Part shown: piece after piece, positions 43,983 through 55,960 of the stretch
How positions within the stretch are numbered: position 1 is the stretch's first letter
Layout of the letters: each line of letters opens with the position of its first letter
Assembly: GCA_949825025.1 (NCBI GenBank)
Contig: OX463778.1
Coordinates: forward strand, 54,748,364-54,812,363
Source: Siphlonurus alternatus
Taxonomy: Eukaryota; Arthropoda; Insecta; Ephemeroptera; Siphlonuridae
Direction: 5' to 3'
DNA length: 64,000 nt
Made by a program: the position numbers and the translations under genes
Notes under the pieces: generated by a model
Seen by the model: only the letters and a program-made list of their open reading frames with translations
Database searches by the model: none
Told to the model about the DNA's origin: nothing

Positions 43983-44085
43983 GAGGCACTCACAAAGGAT
44001 AAAGACCCGATTTTAGGCTCAATTTTCCATTCAATTTAGTGAACCTTAAATCGGACATTGCCTTTGTAAATGCCCCTTATCATGT
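43983..44085. mobile_element. Small palindromic MITE, degraded
   Basis: GAGGCACTCACAAAGGATAA and inverse TTGCCTTTGTAAATGCCCCT, with an inner CCCGATTTTAGG and TTAAATCGGACA pair. It resembles the 9851 family by layout. Confidence 0.6.
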
Positions 44086-44089
44086 ATAA

Positions 44090-44614
44090 AATATAGGAAA
44101 TATATAGCCATCAGTCAAATCTAAAATTAACATTATATCATCGATCAAATCAAACTGAACTTGCAAATTGAAAGAGGAAAAATACACTTTTTTTTTTTTT
44201 TTTCTTGTCCGGATTAATTAAATTTTTACTCAATTTATAAGAAAATTAAAAGGTTATATAATGGGAAAATATTGTTGGAAAATTTTCGTTTATTAATTTT
44301 ACGCTTGGTTTACAAATTTGCCGTATACGTATACTTAATTATTGACGGAATTAACAGGTATAATAACACTAATGGTACGCGGGCAAAATCGGTGATTGCC
44401 GCGACTAATTCTCCCAGCGGGCTCCAATAATTGCATCTGAGTGCTTCCGCTTTCTTCATAGTATCAATTATCTACCATGCTGTGTTTACGAATCAATGCA
44501 GGCCATGCATGTTATGTATCCTATTAAGTTAACATGTATATGAAAGGGCCAGTGCATGTTTATTAGTTCCCAACTTTGTTCAATTTTTTGCATCTTGTTA
44601 CAAGAAAAATATAA

Positions 44615-44713
<99 letters not shown>

Positions 44714-45145
44714 ATACATAAATAAATTTAATCGATAATAACATGGTAATGTAGTTAAAATTCTGTAGTATGTGCGAAACACAAGTTCCCACACGAAATA
44801 TTCATTTTTTTTTTTTTTCTTGGAAAAGTACATGTTGTGTTAATTGTGTTTTTATGACCCATGAAAGGTCATACAGATCGGCTAATAGTCTCTGTCTGGG
44901 ATTTCGTGGCCAAGATACTGCATGCAAGGTTGTGATATCCTCCAGCTTACAAAATCCTAAGTGCTGGGTCCACGAAGACTCAACAAATACAACAGAGTTC
45001 AGTTGAGAAAAAAAAAAGAGGGAATGTGTTGAGGTCATTTCTTAGCTAAGTCTTTTGTCCGACATGTCATTTATTTAAATACTGAGTGCATGGCTAATTT
45101 ACGGAGACCTATTCTAAAAAAAAAACAAAACAAAAAGTGGTTTAT
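44090..45145. other. AT-rich with an unassigned open segment at 44820-45035
   Basis: Between T and A runs at 44805-44818 and 45006-45017 is a 190-bp segment open on both strands (minus: VVFVESSWTQHLGFCKLED, NPRQRLLADLYDLSWV). It might be retroposed sequence. No family recognised. Confidence 0.3.
44610..44733. repeat. (AAAT)n microsatellite
   Basis: Roughly 30 units with one interruption (AAATACAT). Two minus-strand frames of 64 and 115 codons over it are repeat artefacts. Confidence 0.96.
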
Positions 45146-45530
45146 TTAAGGTAGAGATAATACGAATCAGCTGTTCGACGTAGTAATATGATTAATATGT
45201 AAACCTTAGCAAATTCACAAAAATTACTTTGAGAGACAGATTTTAGTGCCTAAATGGCACATAAAAAATTTCAAAACAATTATTCAAACAGATTTTTTTT
45301 AATTATTATTTTTTTTTTTTAATTTTAAGTATAGGGCTTTCCCATGGAGACTTACTTAAAAAAAATCTGATCGTTAAATTGTTATTACGTAATTTTTTGT
45401 ATACCATGGCTTTTTATAGGTACTAAAATTTGTCTTAAAAAAAAAATCAGAATTTTTATTAATTTCCTAAGGTTTACATGTTAATCAAAGGGGACTAAAA
45501 ATCAGCTGATTCACGTTACCTTACCCTTAA
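45146..45530. mobile_element. Family A TTAA foldback MITE, unduplicated region
   Basis: A 385-bp element with TTAA at both ends and terminal GGTAGAGATAATACGAAT, then CAGCTG. The arms carry the family A interior (GAGAGACAGATTTTAGTGCC and its inverse) with more mismatches than the duplicated copies. It sits outside the segmental duplication, so the family is dispersed. Confidence 0.87.
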
Positions 45531-45825
45531 AACAACGAGGAAGATTCTCTTGGCACAACAATCAAGTCTGGATGATGTTCATTGTTGTCACTGACGTTAT
45601 ACCACGCAGCTCTCTTATTTAAGTATTGATAACACTTTACCACGCAGTGGGTCGTAAAAGCGTCAGACGGGTCTACTACACTCATTGTCAGAGTACATTA
45701 AACTACTTATCAATGTAAAGTACTTATCATAGTCATAGTATATTTTATTGAAGCTGAATGGGATCCACGAGAGCTTATATCAACCTTACTTGTGTTTACT
45801 ACTGCAGTTGATTTGCGAGAAGTTG

Positions 45826-45900
45826 TTGCATCTTTTAGCTGAGGTTTTCACGGTTCCCTCAGGCTATCCAGACAAATATCAAGAAAAATACCGGGTGATA
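45826..45900 (+). mobile_element. SINE 3' domain fragment
   Basis: Only TTTTAGCTGAGGTTTTCACG, GTTCCCTCAGGC and a few following bases match the shared SINE body. Confidence 0.55.
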
Positions 45901-47395
45901 GTGTGCTGAACTAGCCCCCAAAAACTAAGAGAGGAACCAATTTCATTATAAGTAAGTAAATAAATAAATAAAATTAGCAGGCTGATAACAGTAGTGAATA
46001 TGCTATCAGGACGTTTGTCCCCTTCATGGTTATACTTGGCAAAGAAACAAGAGGTACAATTTGAGATCACCCAGTCTAATCGACATTATTATAATTTTAT
46101 TATTTATTTTATTTTTTTATGCACGATACAGAGGTCGGACAGATAGGATAAAAGTGGGGGGGGGGGGTGCTAACATAATTTTGTACAAAAATTATAAATT
46201 ACTATATAATTATACTACGACTGTATATATGCAGTTGAAATAAATAATTTAAATTATTTCTATCCTCGATATTATTATTTTGTTAATTAATTTAATTGAT
46301 TGGTTTCATGTATTGTCGTGCAATTTGACACATTTTGGTCATGTATGCCCCCTAATTTAATTATGATAATTATTTTATACATATGAGAATTTTCTCACTA
46401 TTTTATTACCATATAATATATAATACATTATTATTGTAATCATGAAAGAAAATTTTGCATGGTATATTAATATAAAATTATAATATAATATTATTATTAT
46501 TCTTATAAATTTATGATGCAAGTAACAACAAAATATTTTCAGGAGACTTCAACGCACAACACGCCCCACCGATCGAGCTATGCCACGCGGCTGCAGAGCG
46601 GAGAGCCAGCAAGCACAGCATGCGCTACTCCGATCTTTCTCGAGCGCTCCCTCCAATCTCCCGCCGCTGCACCGGCCGCACGTCGGCTGCGTCAGATCGG
46701 ACACCGGACGCCGGGAGCGCGCGCTGCTTAGACCGGACCGTCAAGTTCGGAAACGTAGCGAAACTTGTAAACGTTTTTGTGACCAAAGTGATATTATTTT
46801 ACAAACTAGAGCACTGCAAAACAAGGAACTTGAATTAATTTTTTAATGTAAATTCAGGCTGTTATAATGGAGTTTTTTCACTTTATTTTAAGTATCATAT
46901 AAATGGCAAATAGCAGCCTAACTTACAGGGGCATGACGTCAGCGCAATCAACTCTATAATTTTTCGAGTTATAGAAGATTTAGACGATTCTCCCTATATC
47001 TATAAAACCATTTGGTCTCTATGATTATAACATGCTGGCGGACAAACTAGCTTCACTTTCGATTCTTGCCTCTACTGTAGAAGAGTCAATATTTGATTAT
47101 GAAGAAATATTGTAAAGAAGGTGAAAATTACAGATTTCATGTTATTTAACCTTATTTGGCTACGCCTGTTAAGGTTAAATTACAATATTATGGCATAAAA
47201 TTTGCCATTTCAGTAACGTCCCATAGGTTAAATAATATTTGACCTGTGTTGCAAACTAATAATAGCTTAGGTCAAAACAAACCTGCTTTTAAGGCATTGT
47301 ATGATATTAGAAAGGGCGATGACAGCCCCATTTCATTTAGAGGTACACTTACTGTGTTTGAAAATGTCTTGTTGGCAAATGAATGAATAGATAAA
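45901..47395. other. Spacer, no gene apart from the CpG-rich patch
   Basis: AT-rich sequence with a G run (46158-46167). Nothing else assignable except 46555-46760. Confidence 0.55.
46555..46760. other. CpG-rich patch, unassigned
   Basis: About 200 bp far richer in C, G and CpG than its surroundings (CCGCCGCTGCACCGGCCGCA, CGGACACCGGACGCCGGGAG). Three short frames on the plus strand are open, with no recognisable protein. It could be a promoter or first exon, or a repeat core like 2617-2745. Confidence 0.4.
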
Positions 47396-47399
47396 TGAA

Positions 47400-47462
<63 letters not shown>

Positions 47463-47464
47463 AT
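47396..47464. repeat. (AAAT)n microsatellite
   Basis: About 17 units, preceded by degenerate GAATAGATAAATGAAT. Confidence 0.95.
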
Positions 47465-47849
47465 ATAATTATAGACATATTAAAAAATAAAAAATGGGTA
47501 GGTTATTGAAAAACTGAAGTTTAGCTTTAATCCAGAATTAAGTTTGTTTATTTTGATTATTGCAAGATTCAAAATAAAAAAATAGTTTGCTACCCTTCTA
47601 GAAGATCGTATAATTCCTCGTTTCTCGAGTATTTCGGCTTGCAAGCAAAAAATTTTATTTTAATTATACCCATGTCAGGCAAAATTAATTTTACGTTAAT
47701 AGCTTCTCTATATAATTTGATTAAAGCTCTTTGGCTAATTACAGCAAGAAGCTTGGTACATTAATTTCTTAATTACTCCGTTAATAACGCTACATAATTA
47801 TAATATTATCGATTAATGCAAACTTATAGGGAACGAAAAAACGTCAGTT

Positions 47850-48073
47850 GATCATCCAAAAATAAGCAAAAATTTCTCACTGTTAGAAAATTTAAATTTT
47901 TTCTCAGTAATATAAAAGCTATTAATTTAAAACCATCTCGATCCTATCCCTCATTTAGGGGTCTTTTGATAATGAATCAAGAACTTTTCCTCTAAAATTT
48001 TTTCTTTAGTGCCAAAAAAGCAGTGTCAAGTTTGTTTTTTTACATAGGTTTGGAGAAGACGGTGGGAACACCG
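47850..48073. mobile_element. Family V foldback
   Basis: AAACCATCTCGATCCTATCC, TTTTGATAATGAATCAAGAA, CCAAAAAAGCAG and AGACGGTGGGAACACC are shared with the other family V copies. A SINE body follows at its right end. Confidence 0.72.
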
Positions 48074-48294
48074 TGTGTGGTTCCCCAGGCTTTGGACATC
48101 GCTTTAATCCATTGAGAAAAAGTAGAGGTGTCCGTCCTAACTGAGGTTTTCCACGGTTCTCTCAGTCTCACCTCAGCGAATGCTGGGACGCGTAACAGGC
48201 CGTGGCCACCATCCGTTCCCTACCTTATCCCTACCAATTACCCCGCCGCAAGCTGTAAGCTCTTAGGGGTGTATCCTTGTATAAAAAAAAAAAT
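48074..48294 (+). mobile_element. SINE 3' domain copy
   Basis: From GTGTGGTTCCCCAGGCTTTG through GTAGAGGTGTCCGTCCTAAC and GGCCGTGGCCACCATCC to TTAGGGGTGTATCCTTGTAT and a short A run. It abuts a foldback (47850-48073), probably inserted into its end. Confidence 0.82.
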
Positions 48295-48749
48295 GTTGAC
48301 TTGAAGTGTCTATTTATCCGACACGATTTGGGCGAGGTAAAATATGTCAGAAGGGCATTGCAATAAGGAAAGTAAATTAAAAAAAAATACACGAGCTGCT
48401 CGAGGCATTCTCTTTTTACAGGCCCAGGGGACATGTAATTGTATGTCTGATTTAACGTAGAAAAACATTGACCTAGATCGCAGTGCACTAACGAAATGCA
48501 ATTTTATAAAAAGTATACACTGAAGAAAATAATTTGCTTATTGCACTGATCTGAAATAATATATCAGTTTGTGAATTACCTGCATGTATTATGTTAATTA
48601 ATTGTATAATATATTCAAAAAAGAACCACCAGTTATTGTTATTTTTTTTGTTCCTTCAACACCCTCAAAATCGAAGGGAAAGACGCTGTGACATCATAGT
48701 CATGACAATATCTCTGCTTGAACGTTAAGAATTTGCATGACTATGACGT

Positions 48750-48880
48750 CACAGTATTTTGCAGCACGATTTTAGGAGTTTAAAAAAATCTGGGAAAAAA
48801 TTGTATATTCTATATTTTATACAACTCTGCGTCCTTTATCCAAATATGCAATAAAAAATGCATGCAGGTTTGCTATTGTA
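48750..48880. mobile_element. Family Y half, degenerate
   Basis: Only the right half is recognisable: AAAAAAATCTGGGAAAAAAT, ACAACTCTGCGTCCTTTATC, CAAATATGCAATAAAAA and TGCATGCAGGTTTGC. Confidence 0.55.
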
Positions 48881-49647
48881 TAGAGTGTAACATTATATAC
48901 AATAATGTATAGAATTCAATTTAATGTTCCAAGATTGGAGCTATAGGGAAAGGGCCGGCATTTGCAAACAAATATAACTTTGCACGTTTTCAAAACTAGC
49001 CTGTGCTGCAGTCATAAAATCTTTTAAATATCCAGAGTTTTGATTCTGCAATACATATTATGTACGTATAAATATGTGTTGTATGAACTTACAAAAAAAA
49101 AAAAAAAATAATAATAATGTATAATATATTTTAGTTCCGAACTGTTTTTTTCTTTTTTCCATGCAGGGTAAGTAAAGGCAGCCGAGTCTGTATTATATAA
49201 CACGTATTATACAACACTGTAGTCGATGTATGAAAGACTAACCTTCAGTCAAGTTGAATTATTTAGTGCATAGCAAACTTCAATTTCTATACAAGCTCTT
49301 TTATACACAATTTATATTAGCACTTTCAATTAAAAATGTTATTACATTATTAAAATGTACACAGTTTTTTTACCGTCTCGTTTGATTAAAACTGTCGAAG
49401 AAAAAAAAAAACATATCTTTAATTTAATAGAAGCTTCACGGGTATATTCGATAAAATTTTGCCAGCAAAAAACAATAGTTTTATTATCGCAGACAATTTA
49501 ATTATAAATAAGCAAGTACAACAGTTAACGAATTATATTTAATTCTTTCAGTAAATATGACGAAATAACGCGACCTTTATATCATTGTTTATAGAGAATA
49601 TTTATGTAATGAACCTAAGGTAATATAACTTCCATGCATTGCAGGTC
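48881..49647. other. AT-rich spacer, nothing recognised
   Basis: A-runs and short AT repeats only. No ORF of note. Confidence 0.6.
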
Positions 49648-49905
49648 CAGAGATGAAATAAATTTCATCTTTTATTCACTTTTAATCTCTCTTCTCGTCT
49701 TTTTTCCTCCTATTTTGCACCATTTTTGAAGAGAAAAATACGAGATTACGTCTTCTTTCCTCTAAATGAGCATAAAATATTAAAAACGTTGTTTCAATTT
49801 CATTTTACGCGAAGACGAAATAAGATGTGTTTTAGAGGTAAAAATATACGTAAAAAGATTACATTGAGACGTGTAAAGGACGAGTTGAAGACGTAAATAA
49901 GGGGA
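49648..49905 (+). mobile_element. Family X foldback element
   Basis: Copy of the 41663-41938 element. It shares AAATTTCATCTTTTATTCAC, TTACGTCTTCTTTCCTC and GACGAAATAAGATGTGTTTT, with scattered substitutions and a short deletion. Confidence 0.75.
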
Positions 49906-50256
49906 AGGAAAGATAAATATATTCACACCTGCAACAGAGAAATCTATTCAATTTACATTGACTTTATCATGACGTAAATAAATTACTATAATGAATTAAT
50001 TGTTAATGAATTTCACGTTAATTTATTACACATCGACAAATTATGTTACTAAACTGCCAAATCACAAAGTCTTCCTTATATATAGAGGGTTTAAAAGTGA
50101 CGCCATTGACTTTACGAAAGCTGACTCATATCAAACTTTTTAGCTTACTGAAGCCATACAACGAACTATTTATTCTTGGTTGTTGACTCAAAATTACACC
50201 TCGGAACAGCACGAACGTTACCTCTGCCTGATTTGAAAAAGCTGCAAAAATATACC

Positions 50257-50482
50257 AATGGAGGCTTCAAGTGTTCCCCGGCAGGAAAATTTCTCCATAA
50301 GCCACCATAATAAAAAAATTGAATTTTTATTAAAGCTATGTGAAACCATCTCCAACCCCCCATTTAGAGGTCTTTTGATAATGTTAATGAATCAAGAACT
50401 TATTTTCCTCTAAAAAATCTTTATTGTGCCAAAAAAGCATTATAGGACGGTGGAAACGCCACAAAATCAGCTGACTCCATTT
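50257..50482. mobile_element. Family V foldback
   Basis: GAGGCTTCAAGTGTTCCCC, GGCAGGAAAATTTCTCCATA, GATAATGTTAATGAATCAAG and CCACAAAATCAGCTGACT are present in family order. Confidence 0.74.
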
Positions 50483-50538
50483 ATAAGTCCTGTCTTGTAT
50501 TTGTAAAAACATAATTATATTACTAAATAAATAGGAAA

Positions 50539-50769
50539 ATGTTGAAGAATTCCACACTCTACGGCCTGGCTGAGTTGGGTGACATTCGTGGTGTCCAGAG
50601 GTGTAGAAGAGATAGTAGTAAAGTTTGCACCCCCGGGAGTTTCGTTACAGCTGGTTTTGTCCAGGGAGTTTTGTCAGAAATTATGGAGGACAATTTTAGT
50701 AACGTCTATACTGTCTATAGGGAATTGAGAGGACTTTGCATAGACAACACATTATGTAAGTTTATATAA
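50539..50769 (+). CDS. Possible exon or ORF remnant, unrecognised
   Basis: A plus-strand frame of 76 codons from ATG, more balanced in base use than its neighbours. It includes AELGDIRGVQRCRRDSSKV, CTPGSFVTAGFVQGVLSEIM and YTVYRELRGLCIDN. A consensus-like donor (TTAT|gtaagt) lies at 50755. It directly follows a family V foldback. I do not recognise the peptide. It may be a real short exon or chance. Confidence 0.25.
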   Translation: MLKNSTLYGLAELGDIRGVQRCRRDSSKVCTPGSFVTAGFVQGVLSEIMEDNFSNVYTVYRELRGLCIDNTLCKFI

Positions 50770-52173
50770 TAACTAGTTCGTCAGTAAATATGTTCACGCC
50801 AAATCTCACTTATATAGCTGGGACGATCCATATATCATAGATATTATATTATACATTACAAAACATGGCGATTTGCAGTTAAATATTGCAGTATATTTTA
50901 ATTAACTAATGTTCTTATCAAAAAGTGTCTATAAATTGTTCTTCTCGTGCATTCTTTTTTTTACATGCAAGTATAACAAAAATATTATTTGATGGGTTTG
51001 TGCAAGATATGTTAACTACTTTAACAAATCTTGGTTAAAAATTATGAATTATGAGACTTTTATTAGGACAATTCGTTTTATGGCATGTTTTTATTTTTGC
51101 ATGGTAAATATTATGTATTGTATTATTTGGGTAAAATACCAATTATTGCTTTTGTTTATGTAATATGTGAATATGTACATATATATTTGGTCAAATTAAA
51201 TTATTTTTTTTAAAGTATTTAATTAAGAAGTATAATATTTTTGTCACAATTTGTTTTCCATGTTGTCTGTGGCGGACACAAATTTCAAAGAATTTCGCCT
51301 CTAAAATCTTAAAAATGTTTGCAACCCACACATAGTCGCTCTCCACCCAAATCTAATTCCACTCTCCTAGCCTCTTAGAAGCAAATAATAAAAACTCTAT
51401 ATCGTTAACATCTGTATTAAGATTGGCCTTGGAAAAAGATTTATTGTTTAATTACCCCAGTATGGTCATAAACATTAACATGGCGGAACCTTATTTTCAC
51501 TTGCAATGCTAGAGAGTACGAAAATGAGCCTTATGAACGACGGAAACATTTTCTGTCGTCTTGTAATAATCATCCTTACTTTACAATATTCTACGATTGT
51601 AAAATTTTCGTAAATATATAAAATAATATTCAAACAAACAATAATTATTATACAATATTGTGAAGTATAATTTTAAATGGCGAATATACTTATAATTTCT
51701 TATGAATACGTACACTTTTTTTTTTAAATAATTTGAGATATAGTTTTAAATCTGCAAAATTTCGCTCAATAAATATCAGAGATCTTATATAGTGTAAGCT
51801 CTTCGCAAATATTAAGCTCCCAGCAGCCGTCGGTATATATATATATAATATGTCGCATGTAACGATAATGTATATGGTCATATGACAGTCTAATGCTTCT
51901 CTGTAACATAGCCACCTGCTGCCACGTGGGTTGGTTGAGCCCACGTGTGCCACAATCTAGATCTCCTCGGATTTTAATTAGTGAGATCATCTCATGGCGA
52001 CCGCGGGACCAACTGCATCGTTCTAGCATTCCAACTAATTTTCCTAACTTTGCCACGGGCACAATAAACAAAATTATGTAAAATAACATAGAATTAATTA
52101 TTATATTATTAGAGGCATAGGAAACGTAAAAGCATTTTTTTCTACGAGAAAATAGTTTCTGACAATAGAGACA
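50770..52173. other. AT-rich spacer; CACGTG pair at 51915-51947
   Basis: Within otherwise plain sequence, CCACGTGGGTTGGTTGAGCC and CACGTGTG form an inverted E-box pair around GGTTGGTTGAG. The surrounding 51890-52075 is GC-richer and partly open on both strands. No gene assigned. Confidence 0.4.
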
Positions 52174-52445
52174 TCAAGTAAGCTGATTTTGTAGTGTTCC
52201 GACCGTCCTATCTAAACCTATGTAAAAAAACAAACAAACTAGAAATTGCTTTTTTGACACGGAATATAATTTTTAGAGGAAAAGAAATTCTTCATTCATT
52301 ATTAAAAGACCCTTAAAAATGGGGGGGGGGGGGATTTCATTGGAATAGCTTTAATATAGTTATAACGACCGAGAAAATAACATAAAATTTTCTAACATGG
52401 AGGCTTATGGAGAAAATTTTCCCGCCGGGGAACACTTGTAGACTC
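52174..52445. mobile_element. Family V foldback, inverse orientation, with a G run
   Basis: Inverse family V copy: GCTGATTTTGTAGTGTTCCG, ACCTATGTAAAAAAAC, GGAGAAAATTTTCCCGCCGG. A run of about 13 G (52321-52333) has expanded from the GGGG of the other copies. Confidence 0.73.
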
Positions 52446-53092
52446 TTTAATAAAAATTTCCAAACAAAATTTGACGCCAAGCCTAGAGCAAAATTGTGAA
52501 AATCACAACATTTAAGTAACATTCAAATTTCTATATATTGTATATAATATATGACTCCTGCTTATACTAAATTTATTCCAAAACTATTTTCCTATATGTA
52601 ATTTTATACTATCTTTGTATTAATCAAAAGTTGGGATGGTTTCTAAATTTATTGACCAAAGATTTTAGCATGGTAATTAAACTTCAAGGCTATCCCATTG
52701 TTAAATATAAATTTGTCATGATAGAACGATCGATATTAGGCGAAGACGTCATAAACCAATTTACTATCACATTTTTCTTATTGATTTTATTTAACGTATT
52801 TTATTGATAATATTCATTTTGTTAAACACGCTAAGCTAGGAAAACACAAGAAATAATCGAAAAATGTTGGTTCTCATTACATGATATTTTCAATACAAAA
52901 CGTAAAGTGCATGGATCGGGATAGCACGAACTTTCTTTACCTTTCTTCTGTTTGCATGTGGGTATTACCACAATGCATTAGAGTCTATAATTATGATAAA
53001 GTGACCTGAGCTAAAAAGAAAAAGAGGGGGAAGGGGTACTAATCAACAACTGGGAATTGATTGTCAATCTTATTACTAATCCAAATTAACAA

Positions 53093-53212
<120 letters not shown>

Positions 53213-53523
53213 GTTAAATTCCACCTTCTTCCTGTATAGCGCAGCTGCGACATCTGTATGTACGCCTGCCCCCATGTTAGGAAATGTCGGCTTTTTGTCG
53301 TCGTCAAAAGATTGTTATGTATCGAATCATGCTGCAGTTGAGAAACCAGTCCTTTAAAATTCAACACAACGACCGTAAGACGTACGTAGAATTTGTTACT
53401 AGCAGTAAGACTCGTTTTCCTAGGAATTAACTAACATCATGCACCTTGTCGGAGAAATTAAAGTATACGTATGTCTTACAATATTTTTCTAATGGAGAAT
53501 ATTCTGTAATAGTGTTAATTATA

Positions 53524-54261
53524 CAGGGCGTTTACTTTGATTTCAACGTTTTAAAGTGATAATTAAGGAATGAAGTTTGATGGTAATATAGACATGTCAT
53601 ACATCAAATTAAAGCTTACATTATAACATTTTCAAAACTTGCATCATAAATTACATGTGCGGACTTGTCTTTTTTTGAGACGAAAAAGAAACAAAAATGA
53701 GCTGCTTTTTGTTCAAATATCGGTGGTAACATGAAATTAACTTTTGAATCCTTCACTGGATTGCAAGGTTGGTGTGGGAGTGATATGTAATGCGTTTGGT
53801 CAATTTTCCTTAGATCACCAAAGTAAAGCAACACAAGACTGTTTTGTGGTTGGATGGGTGACCATTTAAACAAAAATTGCACTTTTCCCATTCAGGGGTA
53901 ACGCTTTTTACCACAATGTGGTTTCTCTACGAATTTGAACCATTCCATTTCTGTTTCTGGTTCATTGACAAAATTTGAAGATGCATATATGGCGTTCATC
54001 CTGACAAGTTTCCACGTTGCGATCAGTCACATTAAAATGCCATTTAATGTCATGTTACCACCGATATTTGAAGAAAAAAACAGCTCATTTTTGTTTCTTT
54101 TTCGTCTCAAAAACAGACAAGTCCGCACATGTAATTTATGATGCAAGTTTTGAAAATGTTAAAATGTAAGCTTTAATTTGATGTATGACATGTCTATATT
54201 ACCATCAAACTTCATTCCTTAATTATCACTTTAAAACGTTCAAATCAAAGTAAACACCCTG
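53524..54261. mobile_element. 738-bp foldback with a 5S-SINE-like core
   Basis: The left arm (53524-53745, starting CAGGGCGTTTACTTTGATTT) and right arm (54043-54261, ending AAATCAAAGTAAACACCCTG) are inverted copies over about 215 bp. The core (53760-54035) matches the 5S-derived SINE at 42848-43157 from the 5S part (AGATCACCAAAGTAAAGCAA, GTTGGATGGGTGACC) to the 3' domain (GGTTCATTGACAAA), with much decay. The arms appear to have captured or grown around a SINE. Confidence 0.82.
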
Positions 54262-54267
54262 CATATT

Positions 54268-54408
54268 ATATAATGGGGGCGATTCACGAAGCAGTTAGCC
54301 AGGTTTCTAACCACGTTTAACTACAGTAGGTGCATGCTTTAACACGTGAAACAGGTATAGTTAAACGTGGTTAGAAACCTGCCTAAATGCTTCGTAAATC
54401 GCGCACAT
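54268..54408. mobile_element. Small palindromic MITE, GATTCACGAAGC type
   Basis: A palindrome of about 140 bp: GGGGGCGATTCACGAAGCAG, AGGTTTCTAACCACGTTTAA and inverses TTAAACGTGGTTAGAAACCT and ATGCTTCGTAAATCGC. It abuts the end of the 53524-54261 foldback. Related to 9851-10016 by its ends. Confidence 0.83.
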
Positions 54409-54736
54409 TTATAAATAAGCTTCATTTATGCAATGAAATTCCTCCCTTTGTTTTAAAAAATATTCAATAGACGTCTACAGCGCACATAGAGGTTTTTTTC
54501 GCATCTCAAAAAAGGCTGAAATTGCTCCTTATTGACACAAAACGGCTTGACAGACAGAAGCGACGTGATTTGATTGTTGATTTGCTCGGCTTGATGTTAC
54601 CAAGTTGTCGAGTCAGTTGTCTATTATGCAACTGTGCTGCGGTCTTACAGAACTATTGGTAATAGATGGGAACGATCCTATTTTTTGTTACTTTATAAAA
54701 ATGTACCAGCTTTTTTTCTTAACAATTAAGCATATG

Positions 54737-55012
54737 GGCATTACCCGAGTTGAAATAAATATCATCTTTTCTTCGCTATTAAACTCTCCTCTCGTCTTTT
54801 CTCCTCTTATTTTGCATCATTTTATAGAGGAAAGAAAAGGTTAAAAAGACAAGATTACGTATATTTTATTTTCTTCTTGAACATAAAATGCTAGAAATAT
54901 GGTCCTCATTTCATCCTCACTTTGAGCGAAGAGGAAATAAGATGTGTTTTAGAGGTAAAAAGATTTGATTTAGACGTGTACAAGATGAGTTGAAGACATA
55001 ATTTTTCAACTA
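54737..55012 (+). mobile_element. Family X foldback element
   Basis: Copy of the 41663-41938 element: CCGAGTTGAAATAAATATCA, TTAAACTCTCCTCTCGTC and GAGCGAAGAGGAAATAAG are all present in the same order. Confidence 0.76.
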
Positions 55013-55461
55013 GGTTATTTTATATCTTCAAATAAACGTACGTAAAAAATTAACGTCATTTTAAGGTGCATGTAAACGCAGATGAATATTTGAATAATAC
55101 TCCGTTTTTATGGAAACTGAAATATATATTGCGAAATCCCCCCCTCGATTTTTGTGTTCTCCTGCGATTTTACACGACATAAAATTTTGACGTGTATTTA
55201 ACATTGACAGCACATACTTTCGTATTTAAGGCTTGCAATATTTGATGCACGTCCCGGCATGTGAATGAACTCGCCAAGCAGTTAGACAAGCGACAAATAA
55301 CTGTGCCTTGTGGCTCGTTCTCGGTATAACTTGCGACAACACGAACCGAGCTGAATGGTTTTCGAGAGCTCTAAGGATTGCAATTTTAGGGGAGCATCTG
55401 TCTGGCCATCTAGTCCAGAAATTATCCTAATAAGAGGTATAAATTAGAATCTCGTTAAGGG

Positions 55462-55466
<5 letters not shown>

Positions 55467-55497
<31 letters not shown>

Positions 55498-55500
55498 TTG
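55467..55500. repeat. (ATTT)n microsatellite
   Basis: Short array on the opposite strand sense to the others. Confidence 0.93.
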
Positions 55501-55747
55501 CAGTAAACTTCATTTTAATGACTTATCAAATTTCTCTTCACAAGAGAGAAAAAAAAAAAAAAAAAACGTAACATCCGCACTGTCCCTATTGCATTTATTA
55601 TTAATACAGCCTGAAAGTTACTTCAAAACAATAATCGTACGGACGGCCCTGAACTAAAAAAAGTTGATATCTCTAAGCTTACTTTGACTAATTTAAAGTT
55701 ATTGTAATTATTACAAGAGATACCACAGTTAAACTATAGTGTTATAC

Positions 55748-55960
55748 ATTATTAATTATTGTTTTGTGCTTTTTTGACATCTGATTATTGCATTTGTTAT
55801 ATCAAACCATTCTTGAGAAAAACAAAGGTCTACACCGGGCTTTGAACCCCGGATCTCTCAGTGAAATCTAGTGATGTTCTCACTGAGAGCCCGGTATACT
55901 GGCATACATACAAATGCAATAATCAGATGGCGAAAAAGCACAAAACAATCATTAATAATT
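55748..55960. mobile_element. Foldback with tRNA-like centre
   Basis: Arms of about 50 bp: TTGTTTTGTGCTTTTTTGAC, ATCTGATTATTGCATTTGT and inverses ACAAATGCAATAATCAGAT and GAAAAAGCACAAAACAA. The centre (55826-55905) on the minus strand reads GGGCTCTCAGTGAGAAC, then ATCCGGGGTTCAAAGCCCGG, resembling a tRNA D-arm and T-arm. A CTCTCAGTGA/TCACTGAGAG hairpin lies in it. A captured tRNA fragment and a chance palindrome are both possible. Confidence 0.7.

Noticed and set aside
44486..44833. 115-codon minus-strand frame rich in LFIY
   Set aside because: It is the translation of an (AAAT)n microsatellite. The same applies to frames at 40515-40832, 47272-47478 and 53039-53367.
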